Source of the DNA: an uncultured Halomonas sp.
GTDB taxonomy: Bacteria > Pseudomonadota > Gammaproteobacteria > Pseudomonadales > Halomonadaceae
Length of the DNA: 64,000 bases
Direction of reading: 5' to 3'
Assembly (NCBI RefSeq): GCF_946887195.1
Contig: NZ_CAMPKE010000018.1
Location: 1-64,000, forward strand
In this document: piece after piece, positions 1 through 8,814 of the stretch
How positions within the stretch are numbered: the stretch's first letter is position 1
How the letters are laid out: every line of letters starts with the position of its first letter
The notes under the pieces: model-generated
What the model saw: the letters and a program-made list of their open reading frames with translations, nothing else
Databases searched by the model: none
Told to the model about the DNA's origin: nothing
Program-made: the position numbers and the translations under genes

Positions 1-64
1 AGTGTCGATCTCATCGGCGAGCAGGATGATGTTGGATTGATTTGACGCTCTAGATTCCGTTTAC

Positions 65-96
65 CATGGCGCCAAGATTCGGCGCCATGTTTTTTT
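65..96 (+). terminator. Rho-independent terminator of an upstream gene
   Basis: A perfect 9-bp stem (CATGGCGCC at 65-73, GGCGCCATG at 81-89) with a 7-nt loop is followed by seven T residues. It implies a plus-strand gene ending in the first ~45 bases. Frame 1 is open from the window edge to a TGA at 43-45, but too little is visible to name a product. Confidence 0.8.
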
Positions 97-243
97 GAGT
101 AGATCGCAGATTGGCGCGAAACAGGCAGGCGGCGGTGGAAAAGGGTGAGATGTTGCACAGATGGCCCTGCAAGGAGGGCAGGCGACCGGTGGGCATGTTG
201 CGCCGATAGGCCCACTGCCTGACCTCCTGGCATTCTGAATGAG

Positions 244-654
244 CTATGCCTGAACCTTGCGCGGGCGCCCGCCTTTCGCACCATTGGATCTGGCTGCATT
301 TCGCTTGGCCTGACTACGGCTGCGACCTCCTGCGATACCAAGCTGACGAGCCATCCACTGCTTGGAGCCAAATTGGCCTTCTAGGAGGGCTGGCACGTAA
401 AGATCAGCATCGAGCTGAGGCCAGTGCAGGCCGAGCCCAGACGGTGATATCTCGATCTCGGATAATGTTTCTGGTGTGGCATCTGCGAGACCTTCCACCA
501 AGTGTGGTGGAATGGCGAGCTCTAGCCCAGAGTGCAGGCGAATGATCACCCGCTTGGCCCGGCGATCATATCGGGCAGTGGTGGCATGGGCATGATCACG
601 CTCGGCAGCCATGCGTGCTTCTGCCTGCTGGATGACATTATCAGTAATAGCCAT
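244..654 (-). CDS. DUF2442 family protein, putative antitoxin partner of DUF4160
   Basis: The product is 136 residues. It has a helical N-terminus, then a short beta-rich DUF2442-like core (RVIIRLHSGLELAIP, then ISPSGLGLHWPQLDADLYVP), and a basic Ser/Arg/Lys-rich tail ending GGRPRKVQA that could bind nucleic acid. I chose the ATG at 654 because it opens at the conserved family start and overlaps the end of the preceding DUF4160 frame by 14 nt, so the two are one translationally coupled unit. DUF4160/DUF2442 pairs recur side by side and are often guessed to be toxin-antitoxin modules; the biochemical role is not established to my knowledge. Here the second gene is intact while the first is broken, as expected if the second is the protective partner. 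The toxin-antitoxin role is inference. Confidence 0.7.
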   Translation of the reverse strand: MAITDNVIQQAEARMAAERDHAHATTARYDRRAKRVIIRLHSGLELAIPPHLVEGLADATPETLSEIEISPSGLGLHWPQLDADLYVPALLEGQFGSKQWMARQLGIAGGRSRSQAKRNAARSNGAKGGRPRKVQA

Positions 655-882
655 GAATTTCCCTCCACTTGGCACATAACGCCAACAACTCGGCCGAGAG
701 AGCCGCCGCGATGTGGCTGAGTTCCGGCGGGTTAAAACGGTAGTTCTTGCGCAACTCAGGCGGTCCATTGGGGCAGTTCATGATGAACACCGCCTCACCG
801 CCTTTGCCGCTGACATGCACATGCGCTGGTCGTTGGGGTAGATGGCGGCTCTCAGGCCATCGAAACGGAGAATGGTTGGCAT
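641..882 (-). pseudogene. DUF4160 family gene, frameshifted
   Basis: Reading from the ATG at 882 gives MPTILRFDGLRAAIYPND, the typical DUF4160 opening. The frame is then lost, and the rest of the family (PAHVHVSGKGGEAVFIMNCP onward, to the stop at 641) continues in another frame from about 831. The break lies at about 826-834. Restoring 7 nt would rebuild a NDHRPAHVHV segment and leave two CGACCA direct repeats, so the simplest explanation is a 7-nt deletion between those repeats. The lost residues belong to the conserved H-x-x-P-x-H-x-H region. There is no Shine-Dalgarno sequence before the ATG; a -10-like TACACT lies six bases upstream. If the pair is a toxin-antitoxin unit, this would be the inactivated toxin. 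Confidence 0.7.
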
Positions 883-888
883 GAGAGG

Positions 889-924
889 AGTGTAGCACAA
901 ACCTAAGCGCTTAGGTTTGTGCTA
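889..924 (-). promoter_or_regulatory. Perfect 32-bp palindrome overlapping the DUF4160 promoter
   Basis: Positions 893-924 form a perfect 32-bp palindrome (half site TAGCACAAACCTAAGC). Its edge overlaps an extended -10 read on the minus strand (TGC TACACT, hexamer at 889-894), and its body covers the spacer and -35 region. Exactly six bases (883-888) separate the -10 from the ATG at 882, so the predicted +1 is the A of the start codon. There is no T-run, so I read it as an operator and not a terminator. Autorepression by the downstream pair is inference. Confidence 0.6.
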
Positions 925-965
925 TCTGCATGAGGTGAGCCCATTTTCATGGGCATGCTGCTGGC

Positions 966-2879
966 TCAATCGAGCGCGCGAATACCCGGCCCCGTCACGC
1001 CATCCAGCCCCAGGTCGAAGAGCGTTTCTCGCTCTTCATCGTTCATTACGCCTTCACCGATGACTAACATGCCGATGGCATGGCTGACCGTGGCGATGCC
1101 ACGCAGGAAGGGCTGTGCCTGTTCCTGGCGATCTATATCGCGCACCAGCGAGACATCGATCTTGATATAAGCCAGACCCAGATCATGCAGGTCGGTGAGC
1201 TTCACGAACTCGGGGCCGACATGTTCCAGGCCGACCTTGCATCCATACGGCCTGAGCTCGTCGCATAGCGTACGGAAGGCTTCCCGATGCCTGATGGCAG
1301 CCGATTCGGGCACTTCGATCCAGAGCTTGGTGGCTTGGGTGGGGTAGTTCTTGAGTCGCGCCCGCAGCGCGGCCATGAAGCCGGTATCGCGAATCGTGTC
1401 GCCCGATAGATTGATGCCAACGGCGACCTGTTTTTCGGCGATGTCGCGCAGGGCGATCTCGACCACGGCGAGATCGAAATCGCTACCCAGGCCGGTCCGG
1501 TTCACCCAGGGCAGGAACATGCCAGCCGTTTGCCACTCGCCTTCGAGCTTGAGGCGCGCCGGGCACTCATGATGAAGCAACTGGTTTTCGCTATTGACGA
1601 CGGGATAGTAGGCCAGCGTCATGTCGTTATTCTCGAGCGCTTGCTTCAGCGCCTGGCGCCATTCGTCATGGGTTCGATAGGGCAGGCGCTTGGCATCGGT
1701 CGTGGCGATCTCGATGGCACGATCGCCACCGGTCTCCGCCTTGGCCAGGGCGCCATCGAGCGCGTTGAGCAGCGCGGCACGGCTGTCGCCTCGGGCATAG
1801 GCGATCAGCGATAGCGGCAGCTCGACATTGGCATCGAATGCCTGGGTCAGCGGATGCAGTCGCGTCTTGAGTTCTTCGATCAGGCGCTGCGTGTCGGCGC
1901 TACCGGGCAATAGCAGTGCGAAATCGCTGCCATTGAGTCGCCCGGCCTGGCCCTCGTCGAAACTGGCCGCCAGACTTTGCAGCCGGTGGGCGATATCCGC
2001 CAGTATTCGGTCGGTGGCGGCGTAACCCAGCCGGGCATTGAGCGCAGGCAGGTTGGCCAGGCGCAGCATGACCACATGGCCCGCCGCACGATGCCCATCG
2101 CTGCCGAGCAGGGCATCGAGCCGGCTGAGCAGGTACTCGCGCCTGGCCACGCCGGTAACCTCATCCTGCTGCAGCTTGCGGCGCAGCCGGTCGAGCTTGT
2201 GGGCCTCTTCGGCCAGCATGGTGCGCACGGCTTTCGACAATCGATTCATGGCGGCAACGACTTGGCGCAACTCGCGTGTGCGCGGCGCGCGGGAAGTCGT
2301 GAAGCGGCGTTGGCCGATATTCTGAGCCTGAGTGACCACGGCTCTGAGCGGCTTTCTAAGAGCGTGCACCATCCACCAGGCCAGCCCGGCGCTGATCAGC
2401 GCCGCCAGAGCGAACCAAAGCGTCAGATCGATGACGCTTTGCCATAGCGAGCGGTAGGCATAACCATAGTGGCTCTGCAGGTTGACGGTGGCGAATTGCC
2501 GCCAGCCGTCCTGCACCACGGCGGTGCCGGCGGGAACCGAAAACCCTACCAATTCGACGAACCACGGCGGCACATCCGCGATATCCACATCGCTGACACG
2601 GCGCTCGATGAGCTCGCCATCCGGTGCGATGAGTTCGATGCGCTGATAGTGGCCGGTATCGAATTGCGCGGCGACGAGCAGCTCGACGATGACCGGCTCC
2701 TTGTCGAGCTGACTCAACGACAGTGCCAGGGCATTGGCGTTGTCGGCATTCTTGATGCGCAGTTCCTGCTCGATGTACTGCTTGCCGGCGACGATGCCGA
2801 TGAACAGGCTGCCGCCGAAAGCCAGCGCCAATATCAGCAGAATGGATAGCCAGAGTCGTGTGATCAGCGACATCCGCAT
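966..2879 (-). CDS. lapD: LapD-type c-di-GMP receptor (degenerate GGDEF-EAL)
   Basis: The 637-residue inner-membrane protein has TM1 at ~7-30, a periplasmic LapD/MoxY-type domain at ~31-147, TM2 at ~148-173, HAMP at ~175-225, a GGDEF-like domain at ~240-375 and an EAL-like domain at ~405-635. Both enzymatic signatures are degenerate: the GGDEF site reads NGSDF, the EAL position reads ECP, and the usual DDFG reads EHVG. This fits a c-di-GMP sensor without catalytic activity. The periplasmic domain keeps a DGWRQF loop, where LapD proteins carry a Trp used to hold LapG. It lies 37 nt downstream of lapG with AGGAG just before the ATG. In the Pseudomonas model, c-di-GMP-bound LapD sequesters LapG so the surface adhesin is not cleaved. 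The adhesin gene is not visible here. Confidence 0.9.
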   Translation of the reverse strand: MRMSLITRLWLSILLILALAFGGSLFIGIVAGKQYIEQELRIKNADNANALALSLSQLDKEPVIVELLVAAQFDTGHYQRIELIAPDGELIERRVSDVDIADVPPWFVELVGFSVPAGTAVVQDGWRQFATVNLQSHYGYAYRSLWQSVIDLTLWFALAALISAGLAWWMVHALRKPLRAVVTQAQNIGQRRFTTSRAPRTRELRQVVAAMNRLSKAVRTMLAEEAHKLDRLRRKLQQDEVTGVARREYLLSRLDALLGSDGHRAAGHVVMLRLANLPALNARLGYAATDRILADIAHRLQSLAASFDEGQAGRLNGSDFALLLPGSADTQRLIEELKTRLHPLTQAFDANVELPLSLIAYARGDSRAALLNALDGALAKAETGGDRAIEIATTDAKRLPYRTHDEWRQALKQALENNDMTLAYYPVVNSENQLLHHECPARLKLEGEWQTAGMFLPWVNRTGLGSDFDLAVVEIALRDIAEKQVAVGINLSGDTIRDTGFMAALRARLKNYPTQATKLWIEVPESAAIRHREAFRTLCDELRPYGCKVGLEHVGPEFVKLTDLHDLGLAYIKIDVSLVRDIDRQEQAQPFLRGIATVSHAIGMLVIGEGVMNDEERETLFDLGLDGVTGPGIRALD

Positions 2880-2916
2880 GCGCTCCTCTCGAAAGCGTCT
2901 TGCCTGTTCGTTCTTT

Positions 2917-3621
2917 TCATAAGAACCCTTCCGCCGTCATGCGCAGCACGACGTTTCGCCAGCGCGACAGGCGCTGGGTGGGAACCGCCAGCGACTGGGC
3001 GGCTCCTCCGGCCCACAGGCCATCGCTATTGAAGCTGAACACCGGGCTCAGGTCGTCGCGCTCGCCAGCGGGTAAGATGGTCGGCAGCAGATTGTCGAGC
3101 ACCAACGGTTCGGCGCCGGGCGTCGCGTAGTAGCCCAGCACCATATGCGCCTGGGTGATGTCGCTGCGGCCGAATCGCGCACGCACGTAGATCATGCGCA
3201 GGCGCTCGCCGGGCACGCCGAGCTTCTTGAGTGTCTGATACTTGGCAATGGAGTAGTCCTCGCAATCGCCCGCGCCGCGTCCGAGTGTCTCGAGCGGGGT
3301 GGCCCAGTAATCCTCTTCGCTCCAGATCTGGCTATCGTCGAGCCAGCGCACCCGGCGATTGAAGAAGTCATTGACTCCCTTCAATTGAACGTCAATGTCG
3401 CGGCCTTCCAGCTCGCGAATTAGCGCTAGCCAGGCGTCGAGGGATCGAGCCCCCTGGTCGCCGTAGCGCGCTGTCATCGTCGTGCGCATACGCTGCGGAT
3501 CCATGGCTCCGGTCGCCAGTCCTGTCATGGCACCGGCCAGCAGCGATACCGCAACCACCGCGCCGACCAGTAGGCGACGCCGCGAAGGGTCGAAGGCATT
3601 GCCTTGATGAGGTCGGGCCAT
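2917..3621 (-). CDS. lapG: LapG-type periplasmic cysteine protease
   Basis: The 234-residue protein starts with a basic stretch and a hydrophobic export segment at ~16-38, then a bacterial transglutaminase-like cysteine protease domain. The catalytic triad is visible: Cys120 in GDCEDY, His159 in QAHMVL and Asp176 in VLDNL. The acidic residues around Cys120 match the calcium site known in LapG. In the LapG/LapD system it cleaves the N-terminus of a giant RTX-type adhesin when c-di-GMP falls, releasing the biofilm cell. It is the first gene of a two-gene operon with lapD. No LapA-like substrate or type I secretion genes lie in this window, so they must be elsewhere if the system is complete. 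Confidence 0.9.
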   Translation of the reverse strand: MARPHQGNAFDPSRRRLLVGAVVAVSLLAGAMTGLATGAMDPQRMRTTMTARYGDQGARSLDAWLALIRELEGRDIDVQLKGVNDFFNRRVRWLDDSQIWSEEDYWATPLETLGRGAGDCEDYSIAKYQTLKKLGVPGERLRMIYVRARFGRSDITQAHMVLGYYATPGAEPLVLDNLLPTILPAGERDDLSPVFSFNSDGLWAGGAAQSLAVPTQRLSRWRNVVLRMTAEGFL

Positions 3622-3738
3622 TAAGCATTCCTGGAATCTACGCGCGGTTCCGGCGCGATACGTGTTCGTCGTTATATCGTCACGTCACTACCGCGTTATA
3701 TCGGCACGTCCCAGTGAAACTTAATGTAACGCAGTGTA

Positions 3739-4929
3739 TCAGGATTTCCCCGGACCTTGCCATACACGCAGGCGGCCCAGCCAGGGCAAGGCTGAGCCGG
3801 CGTCCTTGAGCGAACGGGCGAGTCGGTTCAGGTCGGCGTCGGGCGTCTCGGCAATGTACAACGAGACATCGATACGGTTATCGAGATAGTGAAGATCGAG
3901 CGCGACCCGTTGACGCCAGCACGGCAGGTCGCCCCAGGCGCGCTCCAGCATTGCCTCAACAGCGGTGCGCAGCGGTAACGCGGGAAGTTGGGTCGGGTCG
4001 TCGAGTTCGGAGTCGTCTTGCGGATCGATATGAAAGGTCACCTCGGCGAGTTTCGGGAAGGCGCGGCACAACTCGCGGCAGACCTGATTGCCGATTTCAT
4101 GGGCCTCCGACACCGTTACGCGCGGCGCCACCACCAGATGCAGATCGAGCAGCACCCGTTCCCCCACGGTGCGCGTGCGCAGCTGGTGAAGGTCGCGCAC
4201 GCCGGGAACGTCCAACGCCACGCCGCGCAGGCGGCGCTGCTCGTCGTCGGGCAGGGCGGTATCGATCAACTCGCGCGTTGCCTCCCAGAGTAGTGAGCCG
4301 CCGATCTTGCCGACCAGCAGGCCAACGCCGATGGCGGCGGCCGCATCCAGCCAGCCAACGCCGAACTGAGCGCCGATCAGGCCGATCAGCACGACCACCG
4401 TGGACAGGGCATCGCTGCGCGAATGCCAGGCGTTGGCCTCGATCAGGCGCGAGCCGATCTGGCGGGCGACGCGCAGCGTATAGCGAAATATCCACTCCTT
4501 GGCGAGCAGCGACACGACCGCCAGGGCAATCGCCCAATAACCGGGCGGAGCGATGGGCACGCCTTCCACCAATCGGCTCAAGCTGGCCCAGGCGATGCCG
4601 CCGGCAACGAAGATCAGCACGCTGCCCAGAACGAGCGTGCACAGGGTTTCGATTCGGCCATGCCCGTAAGGGTGATTGCGATCCGGTGCCTGGCGGCCGT
4701 AGTGAGTGGCGATGACGACGAAGACATCGGTGACCAGGTCGGAAAAGGAGTGAATGCCATCGGCGATGAGTGCCGCCGAGCCCACGATGACGCCGGCGAT
4801 CACCTTGGCCAGCCCCAGCAAGGTATCGAGCACGGCGCCAATCAGAGTGACTCGGTGCGCGGCGCGGGTATTGGCGTCATGCAGGGCTGTATGATCGAGA
4901 GCTGCGTCTTGGGAATTGCGTTGGTTCAT
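3739..4929 (-). CDS. Cation diffusion facilitator (Zn/Fe/Mn-type efflux)
   Basis: The 396-residue protein exchanges divalent cations for protons at the inner membrane. The CDF metal site is present: ADGIHSFSDLVTD in TM2 (Asp57, His60, Asp64) and WHSRSDALS in TM5. The soluble C-terminal domain (VPGVRDLHQLRTRTVG ... EVTFHIDP) is followed by ~90 extra residues beyond the FieF length. I chose the ATG at 4929 over an in-frame start 51 nt upstream because GGAGT precedes it at good spacing. It is divergent from trkH with 78 bp between the starts. The D-x-x-H pattern in TM2 is seen in both FieF and MamM types, so I do not assign a metal. Confidence 0.85.
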   Translation of the reverse strand: MNQRNSQDAALDHTALHDANTRAAHRVTLIGAVLDTLLGLAKVIAGVIVGSAALIADGIHSFSDLVTDVFVVIATHYGRQAPDRNHPYGHGRIETLCTLVLGSVLIFVAGGIAWASLSRLVEGVPIAPPGYWAIALAVVSLLAKEWIFRYTLRVARQIGSRLIEANAWHSRSDALSTVVVLIGLIGAQFGVGWLDAAAAIGVGLLVGKIGGSLLWEATRELIDTALPDDEQRRLRGVALDVPGVRDLHQLRTRTVGERVLLDLHLVVAPRVTVSEAHEIGNQVCRELCRAFPKLAEVTFHIDPQDDSELDDPTQLPALPLRTAVEAMLERAWGDLPCWRQRVALDLHYLDNRIDVSLYIAETPDADLNRLARSLKDAGSALPWLGRLRVWQGPGKS

Positions 4930-5007
4930 GCTGCCACTCCGAAGAATATAAGACGCTTCTGCGCTATAGTTGCCGCCCAACCAAAAGGACGCAAGGGAAG
5001 AACAGCA

Positions 5008-6492
5008 ATGCCATCGATTCGGCTGCCACGTGCGGAGCAGTTGGTTAGCGATTGGGCGCCGGTACTCAAGGTGCTGGCCATGCTCTGGTTGGTACTGGCG
5101 CTATTCATGGTGGTGCCCTGGTTGGTGCTGGCCGTCGAGAGCGACCCCGACAGGCGGGCTTTCGGGTTGTCGATACTGACGGTACTGGCGCTTGTCGGGC
5201 TGGTGTGGTTACTGACCCGGCGTGTGGAGATCGCTCTCAAACCGCGCCAGATGTTCGTGCTGACCACACTGAGCTGGGTGACGATCAGCGGCCTGGCCAG
5301 CCTACCGCTGGCGCTGGGGGCGCCGCAGTTGTCGTTGACCGATGCGGTATTCGAATCGGTATCGGCGATTACCACTACCGGCTCGACGGTGCTCGTCGGC
5401 ATCGAACGCCTTTCGGATGGCATCAAACTGTGGCGCGGCATGATGCAATGGCTCGGCGGGATCGGCATCATCGTCATGGCGATCGCCATCCTGCCGTTTC
5501 TCAAGGTCGGCGGCATGCGTCTGTTTCACACCGAATCGTCCGACTGGTCCGAGAAAGTCATGCCGCGCACCGGTGGCATCGCCAAGGCGACCTTGCTGGT
5601 CTATGTCGGTCTCTCTGTATTGGCCATCGTGTGCTACTGGCTGGCAGGCATGCTGCCGCTGGATGCGGTGGTCCACGCCATGACCTCGCTTGCTACCGGC
5701 GGTTTCGCCAATTCCGATGCCTCGTTCGGCGCCTATGCCGAACAGCCGGCCATTCTTTGGCTGGGTTCGTTGTTCATGCTCAGCGGCACCTTGCCATTCG
5801 TGCTCTATATTCGCACCCTGCGTGGCTCGCCCAAGGCGTTATGGCGCGATCAGCAGGTGCGTGGCCTGCTATGGCTTCTAATAGCGGTAATAGTCTCGTT
5901 GAGCGCCTATCAAATCTTTCACGGCGTACCGGCCTTCGAGGCGTTGACCGCCGTGACCTTCAACGTCGTTTCGGTCGTCACCACCACCGGTTACGCCTCG
6001 GAGGATTACACGCAGTGGGGTGCGCTGGCGGTCGTCGCCTTCTTCTATTTGACCTTCGTCGGCGGTTGTAGCGGCTCGACCAGCGGTGGTCTGAAGATAT
6101 TTCGCTTCCAGATCGCGGTGCTGATGCTGCTCAATCAGCTTCGCTCACTGGTACATACCAGTGGCGTCTTCTCTCAGCGTTACAATGGCAGCGTGCTGAC
6201 CGACGACATCGTGCGCGGCGTCGTGGCGTTCTCGTTTTTCTACTTCATCACCATTGCCGGCCTGGCCATGGCGCTGGCGCTGATGGGGCTGGATCTGGTG
6301 ACGGCATTGACCGGCGCGGCCACGGCGGTGGCCAATGTCGGCCCGGGACTGGGTGATATCATCGGTCCGGTAGGCAACTTCGCCACGCTACCCGATGCCG
6401 CCAAATGGCTGTTGTGCCTGGGGATGCTGATGGGGCGACTGGAAATCCTGACGGTGCTGGTGCTGTTCACACCGATGTTCTGGCGAAAGTAA
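5008..6492 (+). CDS. trkH: TrkH/TrkI potassium uptake transmembrane subunit
   Basis: The 494-residue inner-membrane protein of the TrkH superfamily imports K+ together with cytoplasmic TrkA. The four pore-loop segments are visible, each carrying its filter glycine: ITTTGSTVL, TSLATGGFANSD, VVTTTGYASEDY and ANVGPGLGD. The start at 5008 is preceded by AAGGGA. A longer upstream open frame would run through the divergent cation exporter and is not real. K+ accumulation is the first osmotic response in halophiles, and Halomonas elongata carries two paralogues, TrkH and TrkI. I cannot tell which one this is; trkA is not beside it. Confidence 0.9.
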   Translation: MPSIRLPRAEQLVSDWAPVLKVLAMLWLVLALFMVVPWLVLAVESDPDRRAFGLSILTVLALVGLVWLLTRRVEIALKPRQMFVLTTLSWVTISGLASLPLALGAPQLSLTDAVFESVSAITTTGSTVLVGIERLSDGIKLWRGMMQWLGGIGIIVMAIAILPFLKVGGMRLFHTESSDWSEKVMPRTGGIAKATLLVYVGLSVLAIVCYWLAGMLPLDAVVHAMTSLATGGFANSDASFGAYAEQPAILWLGSLFMLSGTLPFVLYIRTLRGSPKALWRDQQVRGLLWLLIAVIVSLSAYQIFHGVPAFEALTAVTFNVVSVVTTTGYASEDYTQWGALAVVAFFYLTFVGGCSGSTSGGLKIFRFQIAVLMLLNQLRSLVHTSGVFSQRYNGSVLTDDIVRGVVAFSFFYFITIAGLAMALALMGLDLVTALTGAATAVANVGPGLGDIIGPVGNFATLPDAAKWLLCLGMLMGRLEILTVLVLFTPMFWRK

Positions 6493-6521
6493 GAGAACGG
6501 GCCGCGCTCGCCACGTTCTCT
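6492..6521. terminator. Possible hairpin between convergent trkH and acyltransferase genes
   Basis: AGAGAACG (6492-6499) pairs with CGTTCTCT (6514-6521) around a GC-rich 14-nt loop, directly at the trkH stop. There is no T-run, so termination is uncertain. Confidence 0.35.
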
Positions 6522-6546
6522 GCGCAGTTGACTCCCTGCTTAACGG

Positions 6547-7710
6547 CTATGCGTCACGGGGCCGCCCGGCCCGATTGAGTATCGGGTTGGCATACTGCGC
6601 CAGCCACCAGTCGCGCAGGTGAGTGGGCACCTCGTTGAGCCGGGCGGTGAAGCGCGCACGGTCGGCGTCGGTGACGTCACTGAGGTCCAGCAGTTCCGGC
6701 GCCTGCCCGCTGGCTTCCAGCGCCAATTGGTGGCTGGGGAAGGTATGATAGCCATCGAGCACCTGGCGATCGATTTCGTCGGCGACCTGATCGGGCGTTT
6801 CGAAATCGGCGTCCAGCATCTCGCCGAATGTCAGCTTGATGCGCCCCTTGGCGCCGGTAATGCCGGCGACGATTGAGCGAATGTCCTCGAACTCGACCTT
6901 CTCGTAGCGCCCCTCGCTATGCACGGCATGCAATTCGCGGGCTTTCTGTAAATCGCAAGGGTCGTACTCGTAACTGATCGATACCGGCACCATGCGCAAC
7001 TCACGAATGGCATCGCCGAGGCTGGCGCTCTTGTCCTGCTGGCGATGGGCCATGGTCAGCATCTTGACGATGGCGGGATCGGCACGATCGATACCGTCCT
7101 TGGCGCGCCCCTCGCGCTGCGCCATCCATACCGAATGATTGTCCTCGACGATCGAGTGGCGAATATACCCCGATAGCGCCTGATAAGCGGCGAGCATGGC
7201 GCGCTTGCCGCGGGCCGAGCGCGGCACGATGAAGCTCTTGTTGAGGCGCATCAGATCGGTGACGTAGGGCTTCTGCAGCAAATTGTCGCCGATGGCGATG
7301 CGCACCGTGTTGCGTCCGGCCTGGTACAGTGCGTAATTGACGAAGGCCGGGTCGAGCGCGATATCGCGATGATTGCCGATGAACAGGTAGGCGCGCTCGG
7401 GATCCAGCTTATCCAGCCCGTCGACATCGAACGCATCGGTGGTGGTGGCAAGCATGCGCCGCATGTAGACGGAAATCCGCTCCTGCAGATCGCGTACGCT
7501 ATTCACGCCGCGCATCTGCCGTTGCAGCGCGAAACCGGCCATGGAACGGGCAAGCCAGGGCGCGCGATTGGCCAGGCGCGGCAACCGGTAGCGGGTGATG
7601 GCGTCGAGAAACTCGCTGTCATGCGCCAGGCGGGCGAGTACCTCGGCCACTTCGTCATCGTGGTACGGGCGAATGCTTTCGAAGGCATTCGGATCGAGCG
7701 TTTTCGTCAT
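6547..7710 (-). CDS. PlsC-like glycerol(phosphate) acyltransferase family protein
   Basis: The 387-residue protein has an acyltransferase signature GNHRDIALDP near residue 118. This is a variant of the NHxxxxD motif of 1-acyl-glycerol-3-phosphate acyltransferases, followed by FIVPRSARGKRAM and VWMAQREGRAKDG, which fit motifs II and III. It is longer than canonical PlsC (~245 residues), with extra N- and C-terminal helical regions and no convincing transmembrane segment. The ATG overlaps the rdgC stop by 4 nt (ATGA), so it is translationally coupled as the second gene of that operon. The acyl acceptor is not predictable from sequence alone. Confidence 0.75.
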   Translation of the reverse strand: MTKTLDPNAFESIRPYHDDEVAEVLARLAHDSEFLDAITRYRLPRLANRAPWLARSMAGFALQRQMRGVNSVRDLQERISVYMRRMLATTTDAFDVDGLDKLDPERAYLFIGNHRDIALDPAFVNYALYQAGRNTVRIAIGDNLLQKPYVTDLMRLNKSFIVPRSARGKRAMLAAYQALSGYIRHSIVEDNHSVWMAQREGRAKDGIDRADPAIVKMLTMAHRQQDKSASLGDAIRELRMVPVSISYEYDPCDLQKARELHAVHSEGRYEKVEFEDIRSIVAGITGAKGRIKLTFGEMLDADFETPDQVADEIDRQVLDGYHTFPSHQLALEASGQAPELLDLSDVTDADRARFTARLNEVPTHLRDWWLAQYANPILNRAGRPRDA

Positions 7711-8633
7711 GGTGTCGGCGCGGCGGGCGTGGCTTCGCCACCCAGCCAGTCGATGAGTCGATCGAGTGTGTTGGAGAAGACCTGAGTCATCAGCGCGAAG
7801 TCGGTTTCCAGCCGCAATATGGGGTCGTCGCCATCGTCGGTCTGGCTGGCTTCATCGAGCAGGGCATCCGCGAAACGCATCGATTTCAAGGCCATGTCGT
7901 CGTGAAGCACCAGCGTCAGGGCTTCATCGATGGTCAGGGCCAGCCGTGTGACCTGGCGGCCGGCGCCGAGCGCGGTCTGAATCTCTTCGCCATCCAGATC
8001 CACCTGGCGAGCGCGCAATACGCCATCGTCACCGTCGGACTTGAGCTCGATCTGGTCGCCCAGTTCCAGCGTGGCGGGGCGCTCGGCCGGCTCGCGCAGC
8101 CACTCGGTCATGGCGCGGGTCGGCGTGGATTTCGTCGCCAGTGGCGTGACCTTGAGACTGCCCAGGGTCTGGCGCAGCAAATCGAGTACGTCTTCGGCGC
8201 GCTTGCGGCTCGAGGCATTGACGCCGATCAGCCCACGGCGCGTATCCCACCATAAATCCAGGCGCTGCGTGCGCACGAAGGCGCGTGGCAGAAACTCCTC
8301 GTAGACTTGCTCCTTGAGGGCCTGCTTCTCGCGGCGACTCAACGGGCCGCCCTCGGCGGCGGCGCGATCGCTGGCGCGCGCCTCGACCTCCTCGCGCACG
8401 ACCGACGCCGGCAACAAGCGCTCCTGGCGCAAAGCCGACAGCAGGCGATGGCCCTGGATCTCGTGCAGGCGCTGTTCACTACCGCGCCCGGCGGGGGCAC
8501 TCCAGCCCATCCGCTTGGCTTCGACGCCACCCAGCGGGCGAAAGGCTTGCGCCTCCATTGCCTGGCTCAGGGTGTCACCGTCCAAGGCGGGTGTGTCATG
8601 CACGCGATACAGATGCAAGTGCTTGAACCACAT
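7707..8633 (-). CDS. rdgC: Recombination-associated protein RdgC
   Basis: The 308-residue protein matches RdgC in length (E. coli 303) and in its opening, MWFKHLHLYRVHD. RdgC is a ring-shaped double-stranded DNA-binding protein that competes with RecA and limits inappropriate recombination. I chose the ATG at 8633 because it gives the family N-terminus; an in-frame start 27 nt upstream adds non-conserved residues. It is the first gene of an operon with the PlsC-like gene. The stretch LVLHDDMALKSMRF and the C-terminal LTQVF-like segment are typical of the family. Confidence 0.9.
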   Translation of the reverse strand: MWFKHLHLYRVHDTPALDGDTLSQAMEAQAFRPLGGVEAKRMGWSAPAGRGSEQRLHEIQGHRLLSALRQERLLPASVVREEVEARASDRAAAEGGPLSRREKQALKEQVYEEFLPRAFVRTQRLDLWWDTRRGLIGVNASSRKRAEDVLDLLRQTLGSLKVTPLATKSTPTRAMTEWLREPAERPATLELGDQIELKSDGDDGVLRARQVDLDGEEIQTALGAGRQVTRLALTIDEALTLVLHDDMALKSMRFADALLDEASQTDDGDDPILRLETDFALMTQVFSNTLDRLIDWLGGEATPAAPTP

Positions 8634-8814
8634 GGTGTCGTTCCGTTGAAAGGGAGGCACATTATGGCCAATCGGGGGCTAGGGTGCTAGGGCATGGTGG
8701 GTGCCAAGCGGGAATCGCCGTTATCTCAGCGTTTCAAACTGACGTTTGTTGCCGGGCCAAGGTCTGGCTAGTATCTAGCCACGCCTTTACTTTTCTTAAC
8801 AGGAAATAACAGCC

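Noticed and set aside
100..243. Possible minus-strand coding frame before the DUF2442 stop
   Set aside because: A ~60-codon frame is open but starts inside the DUF2442 gene without a start signal and resembles no family I know.
893..924. Palindrome as a terminator of lapD
   Set aside because: There is no T-run on either side, and the element overlaps a -10 sequence at exact spacing to the DUF4160 ATG, so an operator is a better reading.
3951..4715. 254-codon Arg-rich frame opposite the cation exporter
   Set aside because: The composition (Arg/Pro/Ala-rich) is typical of a shadow frame; the opposite strand encodes a clear CDF protein.
4423..5007. N-terminal extension of trkH
   Set aside because: The frame stays open through the divergent exporter gene, but the upstream residues are not membrane-like and a good ribosome binding site precedes 5008.
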